The translations under genes were made by a program, and so were the position numbers. Below are positions 1-10,700 of a DNA stretch of 64,000 nucleotides, piece after piece. How positions within the stretch are numbered: position 1 is the stretch's first letter; each line of letters starts with the position of its first letter. Below the pieces are notes generated by a model that saw only the letters and a program-made list of their open reading frames with translations, was not told where the DNA came from and did not search any database. Source of the stretch: Massariosphaeria phaeospora (taxonomy: Eukaryota > Ascomycota > Dothideomycetes > Pleosporales); the NCBI GenBank assembly GCA_011032825.1, contig JAADJZ010000027.1:1-64000 (forward strand), in the 5' to 3' direction.

Positions 1-967
1 GCAGAAAGCGCTTTATAACTTTTTTTTAATCTATAGGCTATATACTAGTAGCAGCAAAAAACTGCAAAATCGTTTGCTTTTTAAAGCTTGCCTGCTAGGC
101 GTCTTAGAACAACAAAAAAAAATTGCTTTTCTTAATTAGAACTAGCTTTTGGCTGCGCTAGGTGTATTCTGCAAGCTTTTTAGAGTAAGCTTTACTTAGC
201 AGCGTAAAGTAAACTACATCTAGCAGCTGCAGCGTATAAGTACTATAAAGTAAAAATATAGTAATATAAATTTTGTAAGCAAAGCAGTAGTGTAAAAAGT
301 TCTTTGTAAAGTAGCTGCTATAGCCGTTGAGAATAAGTAAGCGCTAGTTTTTTTTATGCCGCGCTTTTTTCTTCGTGCAGCAGTTGAAAACCTGCTCTAA
401 CTAAGCTAATTCTACGTTATTATTCGTTTATTCAAATAGTGTTAAAGCTACAAAAACGTCGTGTACGCTAGGCTTAATATTAGCTACTTATAACAATTGT
501 AGAGTATAGTTTGCAAACTCGTAGATTAAGCTAAGTAGCAGCGCAGTTCTATTAGCGCAAACTATAGCGATAGTTGTTATCTAGGTACGTAAGCTATTTT
601 AGAAAGCTGCAGTAACTTTACGCTTTTTCTATTAAGCTTTTGTAAAAGTTCTTTTTAATCGTTTGATTACACTTATTATAAAGCCTTTTTCGTTTATATT
701 GTAGCTATTCTTAAGTAGAATTTTATGCTTTTTTATTTTGTCGTGTAGTAAGTTAAAGTATAGCTTGTACTTAATATATAAGTTAGCTGTGTAGCGCGTA
801 GCATCTATAGCGGTAGTGTATTTTGAAATAAGCTCGTTTTCGTAGCAGTGCTTAAAGCGCGTTACTTAAGCTAAAGAAACGCGTTCGTAAGCTATTGTAG
901 AAGCAAAATTTTGTATTATAGCTCGAGTAGGTAGTAGCTTACGCTTAGTTAAGTTTCTAATGTAAAG
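1..967 (-). pseudogene. Pogo/Fot1-type transposase relic, C-terminal part (outer element A)
   Basis: Read on the minus strand, this AT-rich stretch still spells the middle and end of a pogo/Fot1-family (DDE_1) transposase, with many TAG/TAA stops where Trp or Gln codons are expected. Recognisable blocks include LLPTRAIIQNFAS near 920-880, an ANLYIKYKLYFNLLHDKI block near 710-660, VFVALTLF and TNNN near 445, and STYTLQLLDVV near 215, which is the usual HSTHTLQPLDV block. It runs off the left edge of the window. Its N-terminal part lies 4 kb away at 4971-5205, because another transposon (970-4968) is inserted between codons. Stops and base bias are typical of RIP. Family assignment rests on remembered motif order, not on a search. 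Confidence 0.8.
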
Positions 968-969
968 TA

Positions 970-1022
970 ACGTAGATTTCTAGCGAGTTGCTTACTTAAG
1001 CGAGTTGCTTACCTGCGCTAAG
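970..1022 (+). repeat. Left terminal inverted repeat of element C
   Basis: This stretch contains two direct copies of GCGAGTTGCTTAC and ends near TGCGCTAAG. Its reverse complement is found at 4913-4968 with a few transition differences. Confidence 0.8.
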
Positions 1023-1084
1023 CTTTCTTTCTACTACTTACTTTTTTCTTTTTACTACTTTCTTTTAAGCACCTAGTACAAGTT

Positions 1085-1562
1085 AATATAACTTAAATTA
1101 CTTAGAATTAACTACTGCATTTAACTTACATGTGCGCTTATTGTGCTTTAGCTTGCTGCAGCGTTTACAGCGTTTTAAAAGCTAGCTACTCTAATTACTA
1201 GCATTACTACGAGCTTTTTTCTTTGCTTTTTTTTTATTACTGCGCGTTTTAAACGCTTTAAGAGCTGTTAAGCGCACGCTTTTTTTAACTATAAAAGTAC
1301 TTTCTTGCTGCATACGCTTTCTTTTGTGCAATTTTCGTTGCGAGAAAGCTTTGTTAGTAGTTTAAAGTTTAGCAACTTAGTTGCGTAGTAGCAGTATAGA
1401 AGCTGCTACATACTTTGCGCCTTTAAAAAGCTTTGCAAAGGCATTAACTATTAAAGTAAAAAAGCTATCTACATGCCTTTGAATTTTCTTTCAAATTAGC
1501 GTTAATTGCGACTTAAATTTTAAAGTATTGCTTAAAGTTTGAGACTACTAGAAACTGTTCTC
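1085..1562 (-). pseudogene. C-terminal part of the element C transposase (zinc-knuckle end)
   Basis: On the minus strand this segment continues the reading of 3683-4890 after removal of element D. It shows a QLTLI block, HVDSFF, VAASILLLRN, LSRNENCTKESV-like basic sequence, and a terminal LLKRCKRCSKLKHNKRTC stretch. The last is the C-x2-C...H...C zinc-knuckle typical of the C-terminus of many fungal pogo-like transposases. Stops interrupt it throughout. Confidence 0.7.
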
Positions 1563-1564
1563 TA

Positions 1565-1612
1565 AAGTGCTTGTACGCTACGCAAGCTATTATAGTACAC
1601 AAGCTACTTCAA
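1565..1612 (+). repeat. Left TIR of element D
   Basis: It starts AAGTGCTTGTACGC. The partner in reverse orientation is at 3634-3680, where the corresponding start is AAGTGCTTGTGCGC. Confidence 0.82.
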
Positions 1613-1654
1613 CTTCAAAATATATAATCTATTTCAACTTTAACACGTCGTTAC

Positions 1655-3527
1655 TCTACTAATATAAATTCAATTAACGCTGCAATTAAAGCAATTAACT
1701 TGCGCGAACTTAGCGCATCTTTCTTGTACTACTAAGTTGCTAAATAGTTCGGCGTTAATTGCACAACGCTGTCGCGAAAACACTAAAGCACATTGTAGTT
1801 TTAAACAAAGTACTACAAACACTAGCAATTACTTAACTTACAACAAAAAGCAAAACTTCTTATATACATAGAAAAATGCACTAAGCGAAGCTTGCTACCT
1901 ACACAAGAAATAGTACAAAATTTCGCAAGTGCAGTTGCAAAATAGAAAGCTTTAGATGCGTAGGTTTCGCGCTTTTTGCATTAACACAAGAATAAGCTTA
2001 CAGTTAAATAAAACGCTAGGCTTAATTGCAATCGTTACTAAGCTAATTTATATAAGAAATACAACTTATACTTTCAACTACTCTATAGAAAAATGCGAGA
2101 GTACGATGTAAAGCTAGGCAATACCTACAATATAAATAAAAAAAGCTTTTTCGTTAGCATAACTACACGCACTAAACGCGTTTTTTTTAAAGCAATTTAG
2201 CTAGCAAAACTGCGTACGGCGGCTATACAAGATAGCAATAGAAAATAAATTACGCTTCTAGCTTGCGTTTGTAGCAATAGAAGCTTACTGCCGCTTGCTT
2301 TTATCTACGAAAGAAAAGCTAGGTTGCAATCGAGCTAGGTTAACTCTATTAAAGCTAGAAAACACGAGGTTTTTGTTACTAACTTAACTTTAGAATAAAC
2401 GAATAACAATATTGAATTAGCATAGCTTAAGTAGTTGTTTAAGCGCGTTGGCAATAGCGCTTTTTTATTGTTAACAGCTACGGCAGCTACATTACGCGCA
2501 AGTTTATCAACTACTACAACGCTAAAAAAATTCTTTTTGCTATTTTTTTTTTATTCAACTTACACTTTACAGCTGCTTAATGTAGTAATATTCTCGCTAC
2601 TTTCGAAGCACTATACTTAAGAACTTAACTACTATCTACACTAATCGCAAAAGCTTATTAGCGTTAAGAAAAGCAATTTTTCGATATTTTGGTTAGCGTA
2701 GAGCAGTACAATGAAGTCGAAGCTTATTTTGAAAAGTTTTCAAGCTACAAGCGTGTAGCTAATAAATGCAAAAGTTATACTAAAACGCTTTAACACTACT
2801 ACCTCTAATTAAAAATAAAAATACAAAACTGCAAAAGCTAGGTAATAGAAATAGTTAAAAAAACTTGCAAAAAAATTTAAACGCTGCGGTTGCAGATAAA
2901 AGAAAAGCTAAAGGCAAACGCGTTGCTACTGCATTACACTTTTTACAAGTTCAAAACAAGCTTTTTTACTACAAAAACAAGAGCTTGCGCGCTGCGATTA
3001 CTACTAAACAAAAGTATAAAAAAAAAAGTAAAGTTTTTAACTTGTAGTAGCGCGAAGAGTTTTACGGCGGTGCTATACTATAAAGTTCTCGCAAAGTTTA
3101 AGAAGCTTATGCGCGCAAAACAGTTAGACAGCGCGAAAAAAAGCAAGAAAAACTCTAAAAAACTTACAATTGCGAGCTTAAAGCTGCAGCTACACTATAC
3201 AAGAAAAAGATAGCAAAAAAAGCAAAGACGCTGCAGCAAATTGCGAAAGAGCGCGCAGCAAAAAAGCGTAAAGCAAAAGCTGCAAAACTAGCCGCAGCGC
3301 GCGCGCTTAAAAAGTAGCAACGCAACGCTGCAACTTTACAAAAATCTCGCAATACACTAAACAAAAGCAAGCAAAAAACTTTACAAAGCGCTGCTTTAAA
3401 ATTTACAAAAAAGCGTCGTGTTGTAGGTGCTAAAAGTAGTGTTAATGCTGCACTTTCGTTGCTATTGCTTCTACCTAAAACTACTACGCGCAGCCGCTAA
3501 ATTAAGGTACTACAAAAATTTAAGTAG
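1655..3527 (+). pseudogene. RIPped pogo/Fot1-type transposase of element D
   Basis: Across frames broken by stops the plus strand spells a full-length DDE_1 transposase. In order it shows an N-terminal helix-turn-helix with NAAIKAINLRELSASFLYY and FGVNCTTLSRKH; PTQEIVQNFAS; YKKYNLYFQLLYRKMREYDV; the NTYN...KSFF...TRTKRVF block; KHEVFVTN; STYTLQLLNVV near 2560; LILKSFQAT and ILKRFNTTT near 2750; ALHFLQVQNK near 2930; and a long basic coiled C-terminus. Catalytic Asp positions cannot be confirmed because several codons are mutated. It is inactive. The equivalent of its C-terminus is still open at 5796-6149. Confidence 0.8.
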
Positions 3528-3633
3528 TACAAAAGCTACGCAAGGCTCTATATAGTACTACACTAGAAAATTTTATAATAAAACAATTTGTATGTAGCTC
3601 TATAGCTTTATTTTTGCGCGCGCTAATTTTAAA

Positions 3634-3680
3634 CAAAGTAGCTTGTGTACTGTAATAGCTCGTATAGCGCACAAGCACTT
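3634..3680 (-). repeat. Right TIR of element D
   Basis: Inverted copy of 1565-1612, ending GCACTT directly before TA at 3681-3682. Confidence 0.82.
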
Positions 3681-3682
3681 TA

Positions 3683-4890
3683 TAGTAAATAACAGTAGAG
3701 TACGAAGCTACACGTTAAACTTCGAAATTACTGCTTTTAAGTTGAATAGAACTAATCTAGCACTTTAAAAGCTTTTTTGAATATTGCTTTCTATAATAGA
3801 AGCGTTGTAAGCGCTAATAAAGCATAGCAGAAACTTAAGTTTAGTAATGTAGTTGATTTAGTTGCTACTTAGATTCTTAGCTTAGCAGCTGTACGCTTTT
3901 TTTAAAAGCGCAAAATAGCTAACATTAAAAAGCTGCAGAAAGTGCAACGAGTAAAGAAGCATGTAAAAAGTAATAATGCTGTTATTCTTGTAGTACTGCT
4001 AGAAAGCGAGCAAGTTATAGCTTTTATAGCTGTTAATAAAAAGTAAACGTACTATTTTAACAGTACGTTTCTTTGTATAGGCGTTAAAGTGCTTTAACTA
4101 CTTTAAACCTAGCTCGTTGTTTGTCTAGCCGTTTTTAGAAACTGCGATAACCTAGTTGCAAAGTAAGCTATTCTTTTTGTACTAAGCAAAGAAATAGTTC
4201 TTGCTTTAAAAAATAATAAAAAGTAGAATAGCTTACTCTATTGCGTTAACGTTTTGTACTACTATCGTTTACTTTCTATTACTTTGCTACACTGTTTTCG
4301 GCTATTTTTAACGCTTTAAGCTAGTAATTACTATACCTGTTAAGATCTAGCTTATTATAAAGCTTGTTTTATTAAAGTTGTAAGTATTCTCGTTTACTAC
4401 GTTGTACTTAGCTTTTATGTTTGCTACAAGCTTAAACTAGTTAGCTACAAGCTTAAATTTCTTACAAAAAGCTTTTTTATAGTTGTACTTTTAATTAAAC
4501 TTAATCTAAAGCTTAGAGTAACGCTTGACGAACAACGTAACTTAGTTTTTTTTAACTAGTAGCTAGCTTCGCGCTGCGAGTAGTAGGTTAGCTTTATTCT
4601 CTAACTTAGCAAGCCTAAGTAGAAAGCTTCGCGCGTTAAAGTTAACAATATACTTCTTAATTACTATGTTTTTTATTAAACGAAGCTTTATTAAGTTAAG
4701 TGTGCAATTGCGTTGTAAGAGTTTTTTAGCAAGCTAATTGCTTAGTGTTTTTTAAAAAACGTTGTAGATTAATGCAGCGCGTTGCTAAGAAAGTGTTGCG
4801 TTGCGTTAAATAGCTTAAATTGCAAGCTGTATTTAGCTTTTGTTTAAAGCGCGTAGCGCGTTGTGTAGTTAAGCTATCGCGTAGTAAAAA
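3683..4890 (-). pseudogene. N-terminal and catalytic part of the element C transposase
   Basis: Minus-strand translation near 4820-4700 reads IQLAI*AI*RNATLS and AALIYNVF, the helix-turn-helix start of a second fungal pogo family whose consensus runs ILLAIQAIQRNETLS...AARIYNVP. Downstream, close to the D insertion (3790-3690), it reads LVLFNLKAVISKFNV*LRT, the usual LVPFNPEAVISKLDVRLRT block. It differs in sequence type from the transposases of elements A and D. Stop codons occur throughout. Confidence 0.72.
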
Positions 4891-4912
4891 GAAAAAAGCA
4901 AGTATTAGTAAA

Positions 4913-4968
4913 GAGCTTAGCGCAGGTAAGCAACTCGCTTAGGTAAGCAACTTGCTAGGAATCTAAGT
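4913..4968 (-). repeat. Right terminal inverted repeat of element C
   Basis: Contains GGTAAGCAACTCGC and GGTAAGCAACTTGC, the inverse of the duplicated 13-mer at 980-1015, and ends AATCTAAGT before TA. Confidence 0.8.
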
Positions 4969-4970
4969 TA

Positions 4971-5205
4971 CAAGCTTTTTTTCTTGTTGTAGCGTAAGTT
5001 TCTTCTAGTCGAAAATTTTAGCTATTCTTGAGTTTTAACGGCCTTAGTGTCTTCGCGCTAACGTAACTCAATCTACGCCAAACTAGTTAGCATACTTCTA
5101 GTATACAAGATTATTTTCTAAAGCGCGCAATTTAATTGCTGCAATTGCTTCTTTAACTAGAGTTATAGTAGTAGAGTTATCGCGTATTAAAGTTAAAGTA
5201 TTAGT
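4971..5205 (-). pseudogene. N-terminal part of the element A transposase
   Basis: Minus-strand reading gives KEAIAAIKLRALENNLVY, then KYAN*FGVD*VTLARRH and KLTLQQEKKLV, the helix-turn-helix N-terminus of a Fot1-like transposase. The reading is then broken by element C. With element C removed it continues in frame at 967 as LYIRNLTKRKLLPTRAI. Stops at expected Gln, Lys or Arg codons fit RIP. Confidence 0.78.
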
Positions 5206-5264
5206 AGCGTTAATTAAAGTTCGACGGTTAGCACGCGTTTCGGTCGGCACGTGCGCTAATACGG

Positions 5265-5730
5265 TATAAAACCTACTAACGTACTTTATAAGTTCGCCGA
5301 ACACACAGGTTCGCCAAACACTTGTTTTTACTAAAGAAAATTAATAATCTAAAGCTTAATAACTCTAGATCTACTTAATAGAATTTTCTAAAAATTTAAT
5401 ATGTTATTTCTGTATACATTAACTTTTCAATTCTAATATTACTAAGCTCTACCTAGTCTAATTCTAGAGATACAAAAAATACGCTAAAATAATTCTTGTA
5501 ATTTAGGCTTTCTTTAATAGCTTTTTAAATACTAAGGCTAGAGCTTAGTAACCTTAGGATCTTAAAGTTTATATAGATGCAGCTTAGTAGTGAAATTTTT
5601 AGAGAATTCTATAAAGTAGATCTAGAGTTATTAAGCCTTAGATTATTGATTTTCCTTAGTAAAAACAGGTGTCCGGCGAACCTGTGTGTCCGGCGAACCC
5701 ATGAGGTACGTTAAGGTTATAATATTAGAT
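5265..5730. repeat. Long imperfect inverted repeat, head-to-head transposon ends
   Basis: The left arm (about 5265-5400) and right arm (about 5600-5730) are reverse complements at roughly 85-90 percent by eye. Both contain the TIR-like double motif GGCGAACCTGTGTGT and an adjoining block with CTAGATCTACTT. Almost all differences are transitions, with G/C kept in the right arm and A/T in the left. The left arm abuts the start of the element A transposase, so it is probably the 5' end of element A. The right arm would be the opposite end of a related element or the other end of a palindromic MITE. Confidence 0.75.
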
Positions 5731-5747
5731 AATTTGCTTAGCAAAAG

Positions 5748-5795
5748 TGTCCTGCGAACCCGTGTGGCCCGACTACCCGTGAGATACGTTAAAGA
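5748..5795 (+). repeat. Second copy of the TIR-like tip
   Basis: GTGTCCTGCGAACCCGTGTGG...TACGTTAA repeats, with mismatches, the tip at 5681-5727 in the same orientation 67 bp further on. It directly abuts the transposase fragment at 5796, so the junction is a recombination or nested-insertion scar. Confidence 0.6.
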
Positions 5796-6149
5796 GAGCT
5801 CAAAGCTGCAGCTACACTATACAAAAAGCAGATAGCAGAGGAAGCAAAGGCGCTGCGACAAATTGCGAAGGAGCGTGCTAATAAGGAGCGGAAAGCGAGG
5901 GCTGCAGAGCTAGCCGCCGCGCGCGCGCTCAAAAAGCAACAACGCGACGCTGCAACCTCACAAAAATCTCGCGATACACTAAACAAAGGCAAGCGAGCAG
6001 CTTTACAAAGCGCTGCACCAAAATCTACAAAGAAGCGTCGCGTTATGGGCGCTGAAAGTGGTGTTAATGCTGCACCTCCGCTGCCGCAGCCTCCACCCAA
6101 AACTACCACGCGCGGCCGCCAAATCAAGGTACTACAAAAGTTCAAATAG
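5796..6149 (+). pseudogene. Open C-terminal fragment of a pogo/Fot1-type transposase
   Basis: 117 codons are open to a stop at 6147-6149: a Lys/Ala/Glu-rich helix (LYKKQIAEEAKALRQIAKER), then KKQQRDAATSQKSRD, KSTKKRRVMGAESG, a Pro-rich linker and a GRQIKVLQKFK end. This is the usual basic tail of D-family transposases. The N-terminal and catalytic domains are missing, so it cannot encode an active enzyme. Its lighter mutation load compared with 3175-3527 dates it as younger or RIP-escaped. Confidence 0.75.
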
Positions 6150-6302
6150 TACAAAAGTTGCGCAAGCCTCTATATAGTAATACACAAGAAAATCTTATGA
6201 TAATTGAATTTGTATGTGGCTGTACAGCCTCATTTTCGCGGTTGCTGATTTTAGTTGAGGTGGCTCATCGGCTGTACCGGCTCATCCGGCGCACGGGCAC
6301 TG
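5796..6302 (+). mobile_element. 5'-truncated copy of element D family with intact 3' end
   Basis: This is a second copy of the last 500 bp of element D (3175-3680) but with far more G/C. It ends GGCGCACGGGCACTG at 6302 next to TA at 6303-6304, matching the D terminus CGCACAAGCACTT. Comparing both copies shows mostly G-to-A and C-to-T changes in the D copy. The 5' side is cut at 5796 by a TIR tip of another family. Confidence 0.75.
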
Positions 6303-6304
6303 TA

Positions 6305-7735
6305 TTGTAGCTGTTACAATAACTTTATCTTTGTAGTAGTAAGCATGTTGTTCGGCGATCGTTACGCGTTTCTAATTGCTACGCGTTCGTGCACGGTAAC
6401 AGTAGTAGTATTATAGCCTTTAGATAATAGAGAGAAATCGAAAGCTTTGTTAAATAGTAGGTTTGTCGTAGTAAGCTGCTTGGGCTGCGAAGATAGAGTT
6501 TTCCAAGTAGAGTTCGTGTCTCGAGATGCTATGATAAAGTGGATACAAATGAGCTTAGAGTATCTGAATTGAAATTGTTCTAATAACGTATTGTGTCTGG
6601 GTAAGTCTGTAGAAGTTTTTGAGAGGTGTAGAAAGTCTAACTATACAGCGTTCTCGAGAAGGAATATATACTTGCGAAGCTAGGGTTATAGACTCATAGT
6701 TTGGAGTTATTCTCGTATTTTTTTTTCACAGTCATCGTAGAGAACATCAACTAACTGCTTTACTCTTTGGCTATATTTCTAGCCGGTCCAAGTGACTAAG
6801 AGGTGACATAGGAATTACCCTTTTCTACAAGACTCTCCTGTCTCGCTACTTATAACTAACTATGTGTCGAGTTTGAGCGCATGATTTTGTTCTCGATCTC
6901 TTATCCAGAGTTTCCTAGATGCAAGTTTAGAAAGAGCTTACTAGCAACTCTTCGCTATGACATATTCCTTCCCATGCCAGGCTTTGCCTTCGCCGGCGGA
7001 TGAGGATGCTCTCTTCTTTTGGAGTTATACCACTACTTTAAGTGCTTTTCGCTCTTTCGTCTTATATGAGTATCAACATGCCTGGACCGCGAAAAGCCAC
7101 ATGTTGCTCCATTTCCTTTTTCGTCCACCGGAAACCTCATCTTATATCATCCGCAGCAATACTCCCTTCTACCCCATGGAGTTCCACAAACCTAACGATA
7201 GCGTGAAAAAACGGACTAAATCCAACAATGACGCATATCTGAGCACAGAAACACATCATACACCGAATCTCTCAATTTGCCGAACTTAATTCACGTCTGC
7301 ACCTATCTACGCCCGATTACCCCTGCCAAACCCGCACATCCCCCAACGAGCTATTTAAACAGGACAAACATGAAGAAAAGATTCGGGGTGAAAAGCAAAG
7401 ACACTGAAATCTCGAGTCGAGATTTTTCATGCCGGTATCGTGGGTCTCGTATTGGTAAGCGAGGTGGAGAAGACGCCATGTACACCATGCTAATTCGCGC
7501 AGGCAAATGAACGACTCGAAAGGAATGTACGCCACCACTATCATCATCCAAGTAGGCAGCCCGAAAACGAAAGAGTAGAAGATAAGAAGAAGAGTGGAAA
7601 TAAGTCTTCGACACCACCTCTTGTTCCAAGCTCGCCCAAATAAACCGACCCAATAAGAGAGAACGCCACAGTGTCCAATCTAGTCTCTTTGCATCATTTC
7701 CCTATATCTTTCCATGCGGGGTACGTCCAAAGCCT
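6305..7735. other. Transition zone from AT-rich block to gene space, no supported gene
   Basis: Base composition becomes normal over about 6350-6950. Open frames near 6957-7289 (+) and 7317-7653 (-) show no recognisable domain and overlap each other. The right end is probably the 3' UTR of the MATH-MORN-RING gene. Confidence 0.6.
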
Positions 7736-10700
7736 TTAGGCGACGTAGTAAAGTTTCATGGCGCTCAACACCCTCTTGCGGCAGACTGGGCAGGTGTCTA
7801 CCCGCCTAGCACAGCTCAAGCAAGCGACTACATGTCCACAATCGTAGAACGCCGCGTCCGCGCTCTCCTCCCAGCAAATGCGGCATAGACGCTCCGTCTC
7901 TTGAGCAACCTTCCATCGTGTCACTCCCTCACCAAACTTCTTGTCGTTCTTCCAGCCCCCAACGTATGTGTTGCCTGTTGCGGCTTCGACAAATGTGCCG
8001 GTGCCATGCTGCTGGTTCGCGACCCAATCGCCATCATATGTGTCTCCATTTTGGAAGGTATACAGACCGTGACCGTGGCGTAGAGACAATCGGAAAGTAC
8101 CGTCATATGTTGCACCGCTGTGGTAGATGCGGTATCCGTGGCCATGGCGATGACCGTTCTGGATATCTCCTCTATAATACTGCGAGGAGAAATGGCTATG
8201 AGTAAAATGGCCGGTCATCCTCGAGGGAAAGTTGCGAGCTTCAGCACAAAAGACAAGGAAGGCTTGCGGATCAGCAAAAGCTGCGCGAGCAGCAAGGCTA
8301 TCACACAGCTCTTCAGATAGAGGCAATGATGCAATGACGATCGAGGCGTTGTGTAGATCATTCTGTGCGAAGGAACGACGGCTGCGAACGGGGCGAGTTG
8401 TCGTTAACTCCTCTTCCTCGCACAGCTTTATCTCCTTGTCCGAAGACAGACCTAGGATAGACAAGACGGTAGTGTCAACCCTCGCAGCGCTTTGGACAAT
8501 GTGTGACCCTCGAGACTCAAGGACTTGCTTCTCAGGGTCAAAGAACTTGAGGAAAAAGTAAACCTCGTCTGGCTGGTGTTGTTCAGGTGGGGGCGGAGGT
8601 GGTTCAAGCTGGATATTGGTGGGCGGTGGTGGTGGTGGGGGCAGGTCCTCTTGCGTTCCACCCATTTCCGTGTCAACCGGGGTAGTGTTGGAGACAACAA
8701 CATCAACGGCAGTGGGGTCTGCATCTGGAACCGACTCGACAGCTACTTCGATTTGCACTTCAGCCATGGCAGTGTCATCGGCCACTGGATTTCTTGCAGA
8801 GATCGGTGGTTGAGCTTCCTCTAAATCTGCCTCTGGCTGTTGAGGTTCTGGTATAGGTTCCGGCTCACCTGGTTCACTCATCGGTGTGTCCTCTGTTGAT
8901 ACCTGCGCCTCGGGCTCTGATTCCGCAGGCGCTGGGATCTCAAGAGGATTTTCATTGCTTGTAGACACTTGCGACGTTGGAGGCGGCTCGCATGACTCCA
9001 CTTCGTTCGATTGCTCTTTTGGAAGCTCCGGAAGGTCAGCGTAGTCGATGACATGGGCCCAAATGCGGCGGGAGGACCATGAGAACGAAGATCCCTGTAG
9101 AGTCCATTCCTCTGAATCATCTTCGTAACGGTCGATAGCGCCACTCGAATACTCAACGTTACCAGTACCTAAAAAGTTGGGGCGACCAATTGCTCCTCGG
9201 ATAGGGTCAAGGAACCAGAATTTGATCTGACGGGGATCCTGAACGTCGTTGACTACGTCCGCGAGTTTGTCTCGAACGTCGTTGCATCCATCGGTAGAAG
9301 CGAGTTGCACCGAGTATACAAAATCAGAGGCACCGTTTTGCCACTTTGGATCATATGCATAGAAAGTGCCTGGACCTTCGTGCTGCAGAAAGGTTCTTGA
9401 GTCAACGACTCGGAAGTCGTAGTATTCTGGCACTGCTGGCTCCTCGGACTCTTGCGCTGATTCTACCCCTTTGTCAGCCACAGGAGCGGGATCGCCCAGT
9501 GGTGGAGGAGGCATTGGCGGAGGGACTCTCATAGCTTGCTGATGTTTTTCAACCTGTTTCAGCAACCACTCGGGTGCTTCCCAGATTTCAGACTCAGCAT
9601 CCGACGTGAATGCGGACTGAGCAACGTCGTTGCGAATGTACATGGCTACGTATGCCACAGGATCATGGCCAGTGACCCGTTCAGATCCAGATTTGCCCTC
9701 GTGCGCATCGATAGCCTGCCGTTGGGGCAAGCATTTTACCTTATTCTCGTCTTTGCTATCTGAGTAGCTATACCACTTGGAGCCGGGTCCTTCGGGTCGG
9801 AGAACCGGATGGTAAGCATATGACTGGAGGGTTTGTTTATGGACGATAAAGCCGTAAAGAGTGTATGGCGTGTCTCGTACAGTTACATAATCGTCCAAGC
9901 TAACTTTGTTGAGCAGTTTGACATAGGATCTCGACGCTGCATCAAACTCTTGGCGGTCCAACTCCACCGTCAATAGCTGCGGCAAAGGTCGGCTAGGAAG
10001 CGTAAGATTAGGCGTTTTCTCCAGAGCTTCCTGCATGCTATTGGTACCCCTCACAGATACGCGATAGCTTGGCATGCCGTTTGCATAATCCCTCCTTGGC
10101 CCAAACAAGTCCTCGAGAACTGTTGCAGATGGAGTGTCCCGCAACTCATCTTCAATCTTGATGCGCAGAGTTTCCCACGTCTGCATGACGTCTAGCTTGT
10201 CTAAACGGTCGTGGACGCCATACCATTCTAGAGCATCTAGCACGTCGTCCAAAGACACTGATCCAGACCCCGGCTCCACCTGCGTGCGAAGCATGTATAA
10301 GACTTCTTGTAACGCGCCTATAAGTGGCTTCGGGTGGACAAAGGGTTCGTCTTCAGGGTCTGGTACGGTGAACTTGTACAAAAACTCCCTGAACGGCTTG
10401 AAAAGCATCCAGGAGGCAATCGTAGATATCATGTTACCACCAGGTGGGGAAGCGATGTGGCTATCGGTACCATCACTCAGCACCAAAGATTGCAGTCCAG
10501 TCATCGCAAAGCTATCCCACGGATTTTCACGATTGTTGTTATGTTCCCATAAACAATTCGTCTCGTCATTGACAAGTCGAATATAGCCGGTGAAAGCAAG
10601 CTTGTCGTCACGGAGCAAGGCTTGGCGCTGACCGCGAGTGCGATGTGGAATGTCGTAGTATGGGCCATGGAACCTGGTCCATCCCCAGTCGGGCGACCCA

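Larger units (their letters stand above)
1565..3680 (+). mobile_element. Pogo/Fot1-type DNA transposon (element D), innermost of three nested elements
   Basis: The element begins AAGTGCTTGTACGC at 1565 and ends with the inverted copy GCGCACAAGCACTT at 3680. TA flanks both sides (1563-1564 and 3681-3682). The inverted ends match over about 48 bp with few differences. At 2,116 bp with one transposase on the plus strand it has the classic Fot1 layout. It sits inside the transposase of element C, so it is the youngest of the three insertions, yet it is strongly AT-biased and full of stops. A less mutated copy of its 3' part lies at 5796-6302. Confidence 0.85.
970..4968 (-). mobile_element. Pogo/Fot1-type DNA transposon (element C), itself interrupted by element D
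   Basis: The left end begins ACGTAGATTTCTAGC at 970 and the right end, read as reverse complement, begins ACTTAGATTCCTAGC at 4968. Both ends are flanked by TA (968-969 and 4969-4970), the target duplication of pogo/Tc1 elements. Similarity between the two ends continues inwards for about 50-90 bp. Deleting this element plus one TA joins the two halves of the element A transposase in frame, so the boundaries look exact. The element measures 3,999 bp with the insert and about 1.88 kb without element D, a normal Fot1 size. Its own transposase is on the minus strand (3683-4890 and 1085-1562). The whole element is heavily RIPped. Confidence 0.82.

Noticed and set aside
6957..7289. 110-codon open frame on the plus strand
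   Set aside because: No recognisable domain, composition unlike neighbouring genes, and it lies in the transition from RIPped DNA to the 3' flank of the MATH-MORN-RING gene.
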